Source: Thermomucor indicae-seudaticae
Lineage: Eukaryota > Mucoromycota > Mucoromycetes > Mucorales > Lichtheimiaceae
Direction: 5' to 3'
Assembly (NCBI GenBank): GCA_000787465.1
Contig: JSYX01000194.1
Location: 1 to 57,012, forward strand
DNA: 57,012 nucleotides
Part shown: piece by piece, positions 44,479 to 54,808 of the stretch
Numbering within the stretch: the first letter of the stretch is position 1
Layout: every line of letters begins with the position of its first letter
Translations under genes and position numbers: made by a program
Notes under the pieces: generated by a model
Databases searched by the model: none
What the model was told of the DNA's origin: nothing
Seen by the model: the letters and a program-made list of their open reading frames with translations, nothing else

Positions 44479-44566
44479 GGTTCACCGCTTGACTCGAGTC
44501 GAGTCGAGTTCGAGTCAGGTCAAATTTGATTTGACTCGACTCGACTCGACTCGACTGGTGGTGAAC
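44479..44566. repeat. (TCGAG)n fold-back insertion
   Basis: Two arrays of the pentamer GACTC/GAGTC in opposite orientation face each other across an AATTTG-type centre, bounded by GGTTCACC on the left and GGTGAAC on the right. It would form one long hairpin. It sits in the 5' leader of the pseudogene copy and is absent at the same place in the parent leader. Confidence 0.75.
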
Positions 44567-44659
44567 TTTAAAAGAAAGAGAACAAAAGGAAAGAGGAAGA
44601 AGAGGGAACATCCTTTTATACCTTTTTCCTCACAGCGAATTAAATAGATCGCCTTAAAT

Positions 44660-45340
44660 AATTTCAAGTACCGCAGCAGGTCCTCCTGACCATCTCCCCT
44701 GAAACACGGAGGCCATTTATGTATGAACTCTGTCCTCCTGACTTGTTCCGTGACCGCTGCAGGTATATTTACCAGCGCTGTACTTGTCCCTTCAATGACA
44801 TCTGGACTAATGATGATCGGCGTTCGGTCATATATGCTGATGTTTGGTGTCTTGGGCGTCTATTACGGGTTCTTCTGTGGGTTCAGTAGTTTTGGCAACG
44901 TGATTTGTTGCTGGTGCTGTGTGCGGCCTCTCCACCACTTGTTGACGATCGGGGTGTAAGCTTGTATCGAATGCACGCAACCTCAATGACAGAAATACTG
45001 TATCAAGATAGCTGCTGATCGAATGAACACTGGTCAGCTGGCGTAAGGGATGCTTGATTGCAAGAGGAAAGATACGTACGAAAACCGTAGACAGCAAGCA
45101 GAAAACGTCTCTTCAAACCGATGGGCACAGCGACTCTTGTAATACGTATGGACTGACAGTATGAAAGAAACAACTGTACACGATCTGGTATCACTGACCG
45201 ATACCAATCAAAACGAAGCTCGAAAGACTGAGAAGAGAGGAAAGAGACTGGCTCCTTTATTTTAAGATCAGATCATTTTATACTAGTGACAGCTTTAGCC
45301 CGATGACGCTACCATTCTGATTGTCTAACCAGTAAACCTC
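44660..45340. other. Sequence inserted into the duplicated 5' flank
   Basis: About 0.7 kb that separates two stretches which are contiguous upstream of the parent transporter (around 10010 there). Minus-strand frames (for example 44828-45097) show protein-like stretches such as HKWPPCFRGDGQEDLLRYL in another frame, but they are broken by stops and match nothing I can name. It may be a remnant of a mobile element. No inverted ends were found. Confidence 0.45.
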
Positions 45341-45344
45341 GCCA

Positions 45345-45525
45345 GAGCACAACTGACCGTTGCAATCGGAGCCAGCAGCGATAATAAACAAAACCAGCCC
45401 AGCGCTAAAAAGGAAGCAACGCTATCATTCCAGATGTAAGGTTTTCTTGGACACAAGAAAACTGACGCCGATGGTGGCACGCAAGTGCAAGTGTCATTCC
45501 TTTCTAAGCTGCCCGCACTTTTGCC
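45345..45525 (-). repeat. Duplicated 5' flank of the phosphate transporter
   Basis: On the minus strand this block resembles the plus-strand sequence at about 9850-10010: shared stretches include AGAAAGGAATG, GCGTGCCACCAT, TTGTGTCCA, TTACATC(C/T)GGAATG and GATTGCAACGGT in the same order. It shows the duplicated block reached well upstream of the coding region. Confidence 0.75.
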
Positions 45526-45710
45526 GTTGCGTCCATTCAGTGGAAGCCGTGAAAATCCCCACGGCGAAAATGCTCCCAAATAAAGCAATTAGAAGACGTT
45601 GGACGCCTAAATAAAGAAAATAAAAGGATTACAGTGTGATGGAAGTCAATATTGTGACGTGGTTGATAGCAGAGAATAATGCAGTTACGGTAAACCCCCG
45701 TTCATTTCCT

Positions 45711-45828
45711 CTCGGTTAATTTTAAGTACTCATTTATTTCAATAGTTTTCAGGGAACGGGCTAAACTATTTGTGAAGTCAAAAACCGTTACTTTTGTCTC
45801 GGTTAATTCCAAGCACTAGTTTATTTCA
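45711..45828 (+). repeat. Pair of 31-bp direct repeats
   Basis: Units at 45711-45741 and 45798-45828 (CTCGGTTAATT at the start, TTTATTTCA at the end) match at about 26 of 31 positions and repeat with an 87-bp period; weaker similarity extends upstream of each unit. No coding sequence nearby. Confidence 0.55.
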
Positions 45829-45829
45829 G

Positions 45830-46845
45830 GGAATCCGGGAAACCGAGGCATTGAAATTACCGGTATTCCCGCTCGCTAAGTGTCCAGCGCTCTCATATAA
45901 CAAGGCTAAAAGACGATGACGCAGCACCCGCCTTGCACGATGAATCACCCGGCAATACTAAGGGGTGCCAGTGCGTCCAACACGATTGCACATTAAAAAG
46001 GCTTGCAGTTGCAAATATATCCATACGGGTGTGCCGTTCGAACATGGTGACGCAACGTTCACATGGATCGATGGAAGACAGTGTCTTTAAGAAAAGAACA
46101 ATTTTATATGGCTTGATGATGTCGTCTGTTTCATGTCACTACGTGAAAAATAATTCTTGAATATTGATTAAGCCATGGTTACGTAAAGCATATACCCTGG
46201 AGCATAGCGGATGATGCTTGAATTCAAGGACTCATTCAAGAACAAGTTAACGATCGTATCCTTGAATTCAATAATTACTGGTTTTTGCAATAAATATAGT
46301 TTACTACCAATCCAAAGGGTTTATATGACGTTTAGAGGTGGATTGCCCCAAACCTTGAGTTGTAATCTCGGACCTTTACAATGTCAGACAGGCGACACAA
46401 ATTAAAAGTTATCCCTGAATAACCCTTGAATCGCTCGTAAACAAGCCTTAATCAAGGATTCTCCAAGAATATATCCATCGGATTGATCCCAAGAAAAAGA
46501 AAATCGGGAGCGGGCTAAAAGTAAGAAAAGAAGAGGGCAAAAAATTTTTCGCGCCAAATTTCGGTAAGCCGTGTCAAAATTTATATCAACAAATTTATAT
46601 CAACCGAAGAGAAAATTCTGAGAAGGAAATGGAACGAAGAGAACAAAAAAGGATTGCAGAAGGTAGGGAAAGCTGTGAGAGAAAAAAAAAGAAAGAGTCA
46701 ACCTACCTGAATTTCAGAAAGACAAGTATAAAACGTAAAAAACACTATCGATCGCTCTGTTACCGCTCTGTTACAGCTTTGTTACCGCTGTTTGTCAAAA
46801 GCTTGCTTAAGGCGCTAGTTCAACCCAGAACTCGTGAGTTCAAAT
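45830..46845. other. Gene-poor part of the accessory island
   Basis: AT-rich DNA with short frames only. Between 46210 and 46480 the motif CTTGAAT or its complement recurs about six times, partly as TTGAATTCAA palindromes. At 46580-46610 a short AATTTATATCAAC unit is repeated directly, and at 46755-46795 the unit GCTCTGTTACC-like recurs three times. No gene recognised. Confidence 0.45.
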
Positions 46846-47128
46846 TTAGCAGATGATTACTGGATGGTCACTTTGTCCTGTCTCTGCTGCAGTCCTCTTG
46901 TGTGTCAGCATATACTGAGCATTGGGTAACTTCTGCCGTTGTGATCCTTTGGCAATAATCCTGCAACTTTTTCTTTTGGTCACGGCTTTCTCCCTTTTCG
47001 AAAACAACTGATGAACATGTATAGCTACCCAAGATTCCCATATATACCAACTTTTGACGTTCGTTTCCTTTCGAAAGATCCAGAACAATAGCTAGTTTCT
47101 TGGACAGAGGTTCGTCGGCGTCTGCCAT
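46846..47128 (-). CDS. Possible small protein, unrecognised
   Basis: A frame of 86 codons beginning MADADEPLSKKLAIVLDLSK followed by GNERQKL. A possible 45-nt intron (donor GTATAT after QKL, acceptor after a CATCAG) would instead lead into a basic tail ending DHPVIIC. The N-terminus has gene-like codon use and an ATG in good context. No family, signal or domain recognised; could be an orphan or a remnant. Confidence 0.35.
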
Positions 47129-47518
47129 GATTGAAGACTCACATTACGTGATCCTCCCGTTTTGCTGTGGCCATGCCATATCGTTTTACGTTACTTGCGA
47201 CGTCGTACAGTTTAGTGAAAGTGCTATCAATGGAAGCAAGGCCTCTCTATGTCATATTGCATCGCGGGTTCCTGGTGCGTTACTAGTGTAATATACCTGA
47301 GCGCTTTTTTGACAAGAAACATTCACCCTGCATAAAATATTATGCTATCTTTGACAAATGAGACGCCTATCTATATCGGTTATTCATATAGGTGCCTGCT
47401 TTCATGCACTTAGATTGGGGGATCATGTAAACATTCGAATATTCGGTATTTGAATTTACCCAGGCAGAAAACCAGGCAAAGCAGAAGAAAAAAACTTGGA
47501 CTTCTTTGCCATTCGAGA

Positions 47519-50010
47519 ATGTCAATGAACCTCTTGCGCGTAGCTGCTGTTCGGTCAGCACGGCTTTCACGGCCCACAGTTCGACGTCTGACGGCTGCAC
47601 GTTCGTATGCTACCACGACTGCCACTCAGCAACCCTCGAGCAGCAGCACCCCCTGGTTCCTCGGCTCGCTTATTGTGTTTGGTCCGATCCTGTTCAAGCT
47701 GACTTCACCGCCACCTAAAAAGAAGAAGCAGGAGGAGCACGTCCAGCCAGTGGCCCCAGTGGTTCAACAAGAAGCACCCGTCGTCAAAAAGATTCAGAAG
47801 CCGTACGTGCTCATTGGTGCTGGTACCGCGTCATTTGCGGCAGCCCAGGCGATCAAGCAAAAGGACCCTGAAGCTAACGTGCGTGCATTACAAGAGAAAA
47901 AGTTGGCCTCATTTGAATTAACTTGTCTGGATAACGTAGGTGATTATTATTGGTGACGAGGGTTATGCGCCGTATATGCGGTAAGTATCATTTGCTTCCC
48001 AACGGCGAGAGAGAGAGAGAAAAGATGATTGACGGTGTATATGAAAAGTCCACCTTTGTCCAAGGAACTGTGGTTCTCTGAAGACCCGAATGTTGCCGAG
48101 ACACTCAAGTTCAAGGACGTAAGTAGCTGATATTGTTACCGGGGGAGGTTTGAATAACACACTCATCTTTCTCTTTTTTCTTCAGTGGCAAGGCAATGAG
48201 CGCAAGTAGGTGGTTGGTTCCAGGGATGATCCAAGACACATTCTCATGACTGCATCGACAGCACGATTTATCAAGATCTGTCAGAGTACGAAGTGATTGA
48301 GGACGCGTCTGGTTCGGACCTTCAGACGAACAAGATCAAGTTACTGCTCAACAAGCGGGTGACGAAACTCAATGTGGAGGACCATACAGTGACCCTTGCG
48401 GACGGCAGTATGATTTACTACAACAAGGTAAACAAAAGAGAATGGAAGAATACTTTGGTGCGGCTATAATGGACCATGGATTATATACAGGTCCTGCTTG
48501 CCACAGGCGGTGAGCCCAAGAAACTGCCCAACCAGGGTCCGGACAACGAGCACGTCACGACTTATCGCACGATCGATGACTTTAAGAAACTCGACAAGAT
48601 TGCCAAGAACGGTGCACACATTGCGGTCGTCGGTGGTGGCTTTTTGGGATCCGAACTTGCGGTCGCACTGGCAACAAGAGGTAGGGGTGGATCAATTTGT
48701 TACCATGCGATGGGACATTAAAATTTCTTCTACGTTTTTAGCTTCAAAAGAGAATCTGAAAGTGACGCAGGTGTTCCCAGAAGGTAATATGGTTATAGCA
48801 GGGTAAAGAAAGAGTGTATTGATGGGATGCGTGTAGAGGGTAACATGGCCAACGTGTTTCCTTCGTACTTGACGAAATGGACTACGAGCCGAGTGCGTAA
48901 ATGTAAGTGCAGCAACAGACGGTTGAAATATATATACATACAGTAACACTGATCTTCCGTTTTTTTTTTAAAGTGGGCGTGGATGTGCTCACGAACAGCA
49001 CGATCCAGTCGATCAAGAGGGGTGACGATGACAAGGTGATTTTGGATTTGGGGAATGACAAGGAGCTGCGTGTCGACCACGTGGTTGTCGCTGTTGGTAT
49101 CGAGCCTTGTGTGGATCTCGCCCGCGACGCTGGTCTTGAGATTGACGAGAAGCGAGCCGGTGTGGTGGTGAATGCCGAACTGGAAGCTCGTACAGATGTT
49201 TTTGCTGCGGGTGATATGGTTTCTTTCCATGACGTCCAGCTGGGTCGTCGTCGTATTGAGCACCATGACCAGTGAGTATATATCTATTTATCGGGTGGTG
49301 GTCGCTAAAAGCCAAGGTACTGATTGAGCGGGAACGGAATTAGTGCCGTTTTGAGTGGTCGTCATGCTGGTGAAAACATGGTGGGTGCTGCAAAGCCTTA
49401 CAGGCACCAATCCATGTTCTGGTAAGTGTGTTTTGTTCTTTAATGGAAAACAAAGGCCTGCATGACTGACTGACTGACTCGCGAGGTAGGTCGGATCTGG
49501 GCCCTGAAATTGGATACGAGGCAGTGGGTCTTGTGGATGCCCAGTTGTCGACAGTGAGCGTGTGGGCAAGAGCCACTGCGAAGGATACGCCTGCTGCTGG
49601 CGCTGGCGCAGAAGCAGAGTCGCCTCGCAGTGCACCCAACGCACCAACAACAACAGAAGAAGAAGAATCAAAGCCTGCTGCTCCTGCTGCACCAGTGGCC
49701 AAATCACTCGAAGATGAAAAGGTAAACGTAAAGAAAGCTTCCAAGGGAGGAGAGGATCACTCAATACTCGTTTCCATCAGTTTGGCAAGGGCCTTGTGTT
49801 CTATGTGCGTGACAAGAAGATTGTTGGCCTGTTACTGTTTAATGTCTTTGGCAAAGTCCAAGAAGCACGCAACATCATCGACGCTGGTTACACCACAGAC
49901 CAGATCGATGGATTACTGAAAAAGTAAGTTCCCTTTCCCTTTGCCGTGGATGGGAAATGTACTAAATTGTCTTTGTTTGCAGATTCAACCTTCATGACGA
50001 TGACCATTAA
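47519..50010 (+). CDS. AIF1: Apoptosis-inducing factor-like mitochondrial oxidoreductase (AIFM1 type)
   Basis: FAD/NADH oxidoreductase of the mitochondrial intermembrane space. The start [19 protein letters not shown] begins an Arg-rich presequence, followed by a membrane anchor ([16 protein letters not shown]) and a Pro/Lys linker. About twelve exons supply [17 protein letters not shown] (FAD Rossmann), [47 protein letters not shown] (NADH Rossmann), [60 protein letters not shown] with [17 protein letters not shown], and [20 protein letters not shown]. The AIF-specific C-terminal domain is present, split by an Ala/Pro/Glu-rich insert, then [20 protein letters not shown] to FNLHDDDH. A poly(A) hexamer follows 18 bp after the stop. 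The domain layout is that of animal AIFM1. Confidence 0.93.
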
Positions 50011-50028
50011 TCAAGCCGACAGACAAGC

Positions 50029-50034
50029 AATAAA
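50029..50034 (+). terminator. Poly(A) signal of the AIF-like gene
   Basis: AATAAA 18 bp after the stop codon; the convergent phosphodiesterase gene ends about 150 bp further right. Confidence 0.5.
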
Positions 50035-50180
50035 AGTACACTAGTTTGTTCACGATAGAGTTTTTCTTGTATATTTTCGAATGTGGAAGAGGAGAGAAAT
50101 GTTCAAGTGTGGGCTAGTGCTTGCGAATGGCATGTTCGAAACTTTTTTGAGAGGAGGGGAGGAATGGTATAAAAATAAAG

Positions 50181-52800
50181 TTATTGCATAGAGCATTGAC
50201 AGTATGAGGGTCGTCGGGTCAGGAAATTACGAAAGCGAGAGCTTGGAGGAGGAGATGATGATTTGCTGCTACTTGGAGTGTTGGGTGATGATAACAAGGT
50301 GTAAGGACCTTGAGCTGAGCGTGCTGTTGAACCATCATCAAACGACGACGATGATTTCGCTACATGTTGTTTGGCGGACGATTCTGGATGGGTGTCACTA
50401 GCCTGACTTTCTATACATATTCATGCATTAGACATAGAAAAAGACACAGATACCTGCAGTAAATCATCACCTTTTTTAGGTACCTTAACAGCGACCCCTG
50501 AATCAAGGTTAGGTTGATGCTTCATATTCTTCCATAATCCAATATTTTCCTTGTTGAATCCGACACAAAACTCCATTTCTGTACGTCATCATACGTTGAT
50601 TAGGTAAGGCAATTTCGTTGCTGAAGAGGAGAAAAAAGGTTTACCTGGGACAGCGGCTGTGACGGCCTCGAATAGTTTCATGGCGACATTGGTTGCAAAA
50701 GTCAGTTGAAAGTCTTCGAGCGGCACTTTGCCTCTTTGATTGATCGGTATCACTGTCAGATCCATTTCTTTTTCCAGGTCGCCTTGTCTTGCAAACTCCT
50801 CAGCAAGGACCTCAGCCCATCGCTTGGCAATGGGGAACGGACGCGCCTGTATGTATGTATGTTAGCGTTCACTTTAAAGCAACCGACAGCGGGATATTTA
50901 CGCAGTTACCAATGTCGGCACATTTAATCAGTGCGCCACAGAGCAAAAGCCGCTCTTGTTCTCGGACACACTCGTTTGACATGTCGATCTCGTTGTGTCT
51001 TAGCCGCTCTGCTTGCTCCCGTATCTGTCGTACATAGTCATCGTGCATGCTCATGTCGGTAGCCAGAATACTATGAACAATGATTTTTCGAAACCCTAAT
51101 TTATTGCAAAAGCCGTATTAGAGATCCCCCACACACACATAGTAAGTCTATGTACTTGCCAGCGAATTGAGGATTCTTTCGTACTTCGGTGAGTTTACGG
51201 AAACAATGCCGACGCAAGAGGTGGAAAAACGCCATCGAGTGATAGCTTTCGAGAACAGACCGGTCATTGTAAAGCATGGCGAGTGGTGTGCATGAATTGA
51301 CCTTTTGTACAGTAAAGTCAGTAACTTCTCTTTGTTTCTATGACACCCCACGCGATTTGTTACCAAAAACATGTTGGTGACGCCTGGATGACATAGATCG
51401 TGACCGATACTGGCCATCATCAATGCAAAAACGTCCAAGGGCCGCAGTAGATCTCTGAGTCTGACCACGACACGCGGCGGTGGTGATGATGATGACGATG
51501 AGAAGCCGACTCCGCCACGGGTTTTGGAAAAGACGGCATACGTATTCTTGTCCATGGGAGACAGGACGCCCATCTTGCATAAAAAGTAGTAATTGGATTG
51601 CATCACATCCACGGCGTGTCGAAAATTGTGATACGGATTGTTGTTGTGGTACGAGTTGGAGATGTCAAACACAAAGTTGTACAACGCGTCTATTTTAGTT
51701 AGTCCGTTGGTTAGTCGGTTGTGCGCCACGTGGCCTGGCCTGCGCTGCGAGGTTACACACTTAACTGATCGGTACACGGAACTCTGCTAGGTCCGGAATC
51801 TCGAGTACTTGGTTAATCATCATGCACACGCATTGGACAAGGTCTTTTTCATCCAGATCTAAAGGAAGAAAGTCCCAGCTACATATCTTGGACCGCAGGT
51901 ACGCAATACGATCACTACATGTATGCATATGATCAGTCGTTGTTGTTGTCGTCATTCTGAATATCCTCCAAACCTTGTCATGGATGACATGGATGATCGA
52001 CGTATACTTGGTTCAGGTGCGTAATGTTGGAATATAGCTTCTTGTAACCTAGCAAGAAATGCGTCAGATGATCGGGAAAGGAAAATCATTCGATATGAGT
52101 ACCAATCCTCTTCCACCAATGCCTTGATTCGTTTTTCACAGTCATTTCCTTCCGACTTGATCATTGATTGAGGGTCTTTTTGATGGCGATATCGGGCCAC
52201 GTTCTACATTGTCACGTTATTTTTTTGAGCGCAAGACATGGAGAATATTACACCATGATCTTTACCAGGAACAATGTTTTGATCACGTCTTCTTGCAGTG
52301 GTTTGACAATGTAATCCGCGGCGCCGCTTGCTAGACAATCGAGCATAAACTCGGGCGAGTCACTACAGGAACACACTTTACACTTGGTCAGCGTGGTGTC
52401 TCTTCTTCACATACGAAAGAATAAATGGAGATACCAATGGGTATCGTATTGCGTAAACTGCCATCCGCTAATTGTCTGACCACAGTTTTTAAAAGTTGGA
52501 TGCATTCCGAGGATCTCGATGCCACATTAATATTCCGGTTCGCATTCTCGACATCAATGAGAAGCAGTGTTGGAAGCAATCTAGATTTTTGTTGTCGTCT
52601 TTGCAGCGTTGCCAAGGCATCGTAGCCATTCTCAACAATCAACACTAAAAGACATCTTGTTTAATATGGAAATAGGGCAAACCCCGAATTCTCTCGCTGT
52701 GTTCACCATCATGGTAGATCGATTTCAAGGTCGCCACGAGCTCGTCTTCATCCGTGGCGCAGTTATCCACGAGCACAACGGAACATTGGCTTGGATGCAT
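50181..52800 (-). CDS. Response-regulator receiver domain fused to class I cyclic-nucleotide phosphodiesterase (RegA-like)
   Basis: N-terminal receiver domain: CSVVLVDNCATDEDELVATL, VLIVENGYDALATLQ, the phospho-acceptor Asp in LLLIDVEN, the switch Ser in VCSCSDSPEFM and the conserved Lys in AADYIVKPLQED. A helical linker follows. The class I PDE domain has its metal- and substrate-binding motifs: NNNPYHNFRHAVDVMQ, ASIGHDLCHPGVTNMFL, TPLAMLYNDRSVLESYHSMA, LLLCGALIKCADIGN, ARPFPIAKRWAEVLAEEF and FQLTFATNVAMKLFEAV. An Arg/Ser-rich tail ends RFRNFLTRRPSYCQCSMQ. About ten exons, roughly 640 residues. Phosphotransfer from a hybrid kinase relay would switch cAMP hydrolysis, as in Dictyostelium RegA; that is inferred. 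The acidic pair of the first receiver strand is Asp-Asn, slightly atypical. An upstream exon beyond 52800 is possible. Confidence 0.9.
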
Positions 52801-53403
52801 AAGTTGAATACTTGAGAGAAGGAAAAAGAAGGAAGAAAAAGAATGGTGTGAAAATGCGGCGTGTTCGGACAATAAATGCGTTGTGAACAGACAAGGGAGA
52901 GAAAGGGCTGAATCAGAATGACAGGATGATCGAGTCAATGTCCCATTCCACCACACTCGCTGAATCTCTGCTTTTCGATTCACCTGATTTTTCGTCACCA
53001 AGGCCCAGCCAGTAACTATCGAAACTTTGAGGAAAAAGAGAAATAAAGTTTGGTGTTGTGAGCATACCAATTTTGTCAAGAACGACCCCACGCGACAGGC
53101 ATCTCATTGGATAAGATCCATTCAGAATAGACGCGCATGACTCTTGTGTGTTATAACGAAAGGTACATCGAGAAGGGGTTACATCGAAAAAGAAATAAAG
53201 TTCCTTGTGACACATCTGCAGAATGTCTGTGCGTCCTCCCTCAAAAAGAAGTGATATGTAAGCTTTTTGTTTTATCTCATTTTGTCCTGAAAAAAGTAAA
53301 AAAATGTTGATAAATAAGACAACTTCTTGTCGCCATTCACTGTCTTCATGGGCCCGGCGAGGTATAGACCTTTTCTCTCTCTCTCTTTCTTATCGCTGAC
53401 ATC
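52801..53403. other. Region between the divergent PDE and allantoicase genes
   Basis: About 0.6 kb. A minus-strand frame (52913-53215) includes DSYWLGLGDEKSGESKS, which could be a 5' exon of the phosphodiesterase gene, but no convincing donor joins it. The stretch just before allantoicase is a CT repeat (53370-53390), typical of a leader. Confidence 0.45.
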
Positions 53404-54762
53404 ATGGCCTCCTTCACGCGTATCGAACACGAAACCTCTCCCCTTGACCAATGCATTGGTAAGCTCTTTGTCTTTGCAGAACCCCCAGTCATGTTAACCC
53501 GACTCTATAGACCTTGCCAGCGCTGCTCTCGGTGGCTCGATTGTCGCGGTCTCTGACGAATTCTTTGCTCCGGCCATCAACATGATTAACCCTGCACCCC
53601 CTGTCCATTGCCCTGGTCGCTTCATAGGTACGTCCTTCGTCCCTGTCTCTGTCGATCCCCTATTTATGTAACTCTATAGACACTGGTGCCTGGATGGACG
53701 GCTGGGAAACAAGACGCCACAACCCCAATTACGACTGGTAAAAATAAACCGCTTTCTGTTCATGCTGGCATTCACTAATAACTTGCTTTAGGTGCATTAT
53801 CAAGTTGGGCTTCGCTGGCACGATCCAGGGAATCGATATCGACACGAGCTACTTTACGGGCAATCACGCTCCGGCTGCTTCTGTGGAAGTCGCATTCTGC
53901 CCCGATAATAGCAATGTTCACGCAGTGCAATGGACCGAAATTCTGCCACGCGTCGAACTTGCACCGTCAAGTCACAATGTCTTTGCCCTTGACCAAGAAG
54001 ATACGCCCACTGTATACACGCACGTTCGCATCAATAATTATCCCGACGGCGGCATTGCGCGTTTCCGAGCATACGGCAACGTGAAACCTATCTGGCCTCA
54101 GGACCTTTCGTAAGTTAAAGGACCAAGCGAAGCGCACAACGGAAAGCTAAAAGAGTCAAGGGCAGCGCGATTGTCGACCTTGCGTTTGTTGGAAACGGCG
54201 GTCGTGCGGTGTATGCCAGCAATGAACACTACACGCCCGGCAGCAACCTCTTGTTACCTGGTCGCGGACATAACATGGGCGATGGCTGGGAAACCAAGCG
54301 CTCACGCACACCAGGCCACACCGATCATGTCATTATTCAGTTGGGTGCCAAAGGTCACATCCTGAAGGCTGAAATCGATACTTCCCACTTCAAGGGCAAC
54401 TACCCTAACCGCATCCAGCTCGAAGCCACGGTCTCGGGCAAGGAGGTCCCTGACCAAGAAGAAGAGTGGACCGTCTTGGTCGAACCTGTGCCTGTCGGTC
54501 CGCATGGCCTCTTTTACTTTGATACCGCTCACCCTGAACAGATCTTTACGCATGCCAAGATCACCATCATCCCAGGTAAGGTCTTTTCAATCAGAGGTCC
54601 TTTTTTCCCTTTTGCTAAATCTTTTTTTTAGATGGTGGTTTGAAGCGTGTCCGCTTGTATGGTATCCGTGAAGGAGGCGTTCTTCCTCAACTTCCAATCA
54701 CAGTGGCCCGACCTGCTGAGGACTTTACCAACGGCCAAAAGCATGCTAACGGTCATCGCTAA
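53404..54762 (+). CDS. DAL2: Allantoicase
   Basis: Hydrolyses allantoate to ureidoglycolate and urea in purine breakdown, letting the fungus use purines as a nitrogen source. Six exons: MASFTRIEHETSPLDQCI; DLASAALGGSIVAVSDEFFA with PAINMINP; DTGAWMDGWETRRHN; CIIKLGFAGTIQGIDIDTSY with FTGNHAPAASVE; the second, homologous half VDLAFVGNGGRAVYASNEHY, GHNMGDGWETKRSRTPGHTD, AEIDTSHFKGNYPNRIQLEA; and GGLKRVRLYGIREGGV to the stop. The two repeats each with DGWET and DTS-F-GN are the family hallmark. About 340 residues, complete. The stop is 46 bp from that of the convergent CorA gene. Confidence 0.94.
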
Positions 54763-54808
54763 AGTAGTGTTATATTCTTTGTGTAAAAATAAGTAAGAAA
54801 ACTGGGAG

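Noticed and set aside
44723..45097. Overlapping frames resembling a retroelement gag fragment (HKWPPCFRGDG...)
   Set aside because: Frames are interrupted by stops, no zinc knuckle or protease/RT motif nearby, and no long terminal repeats were found.
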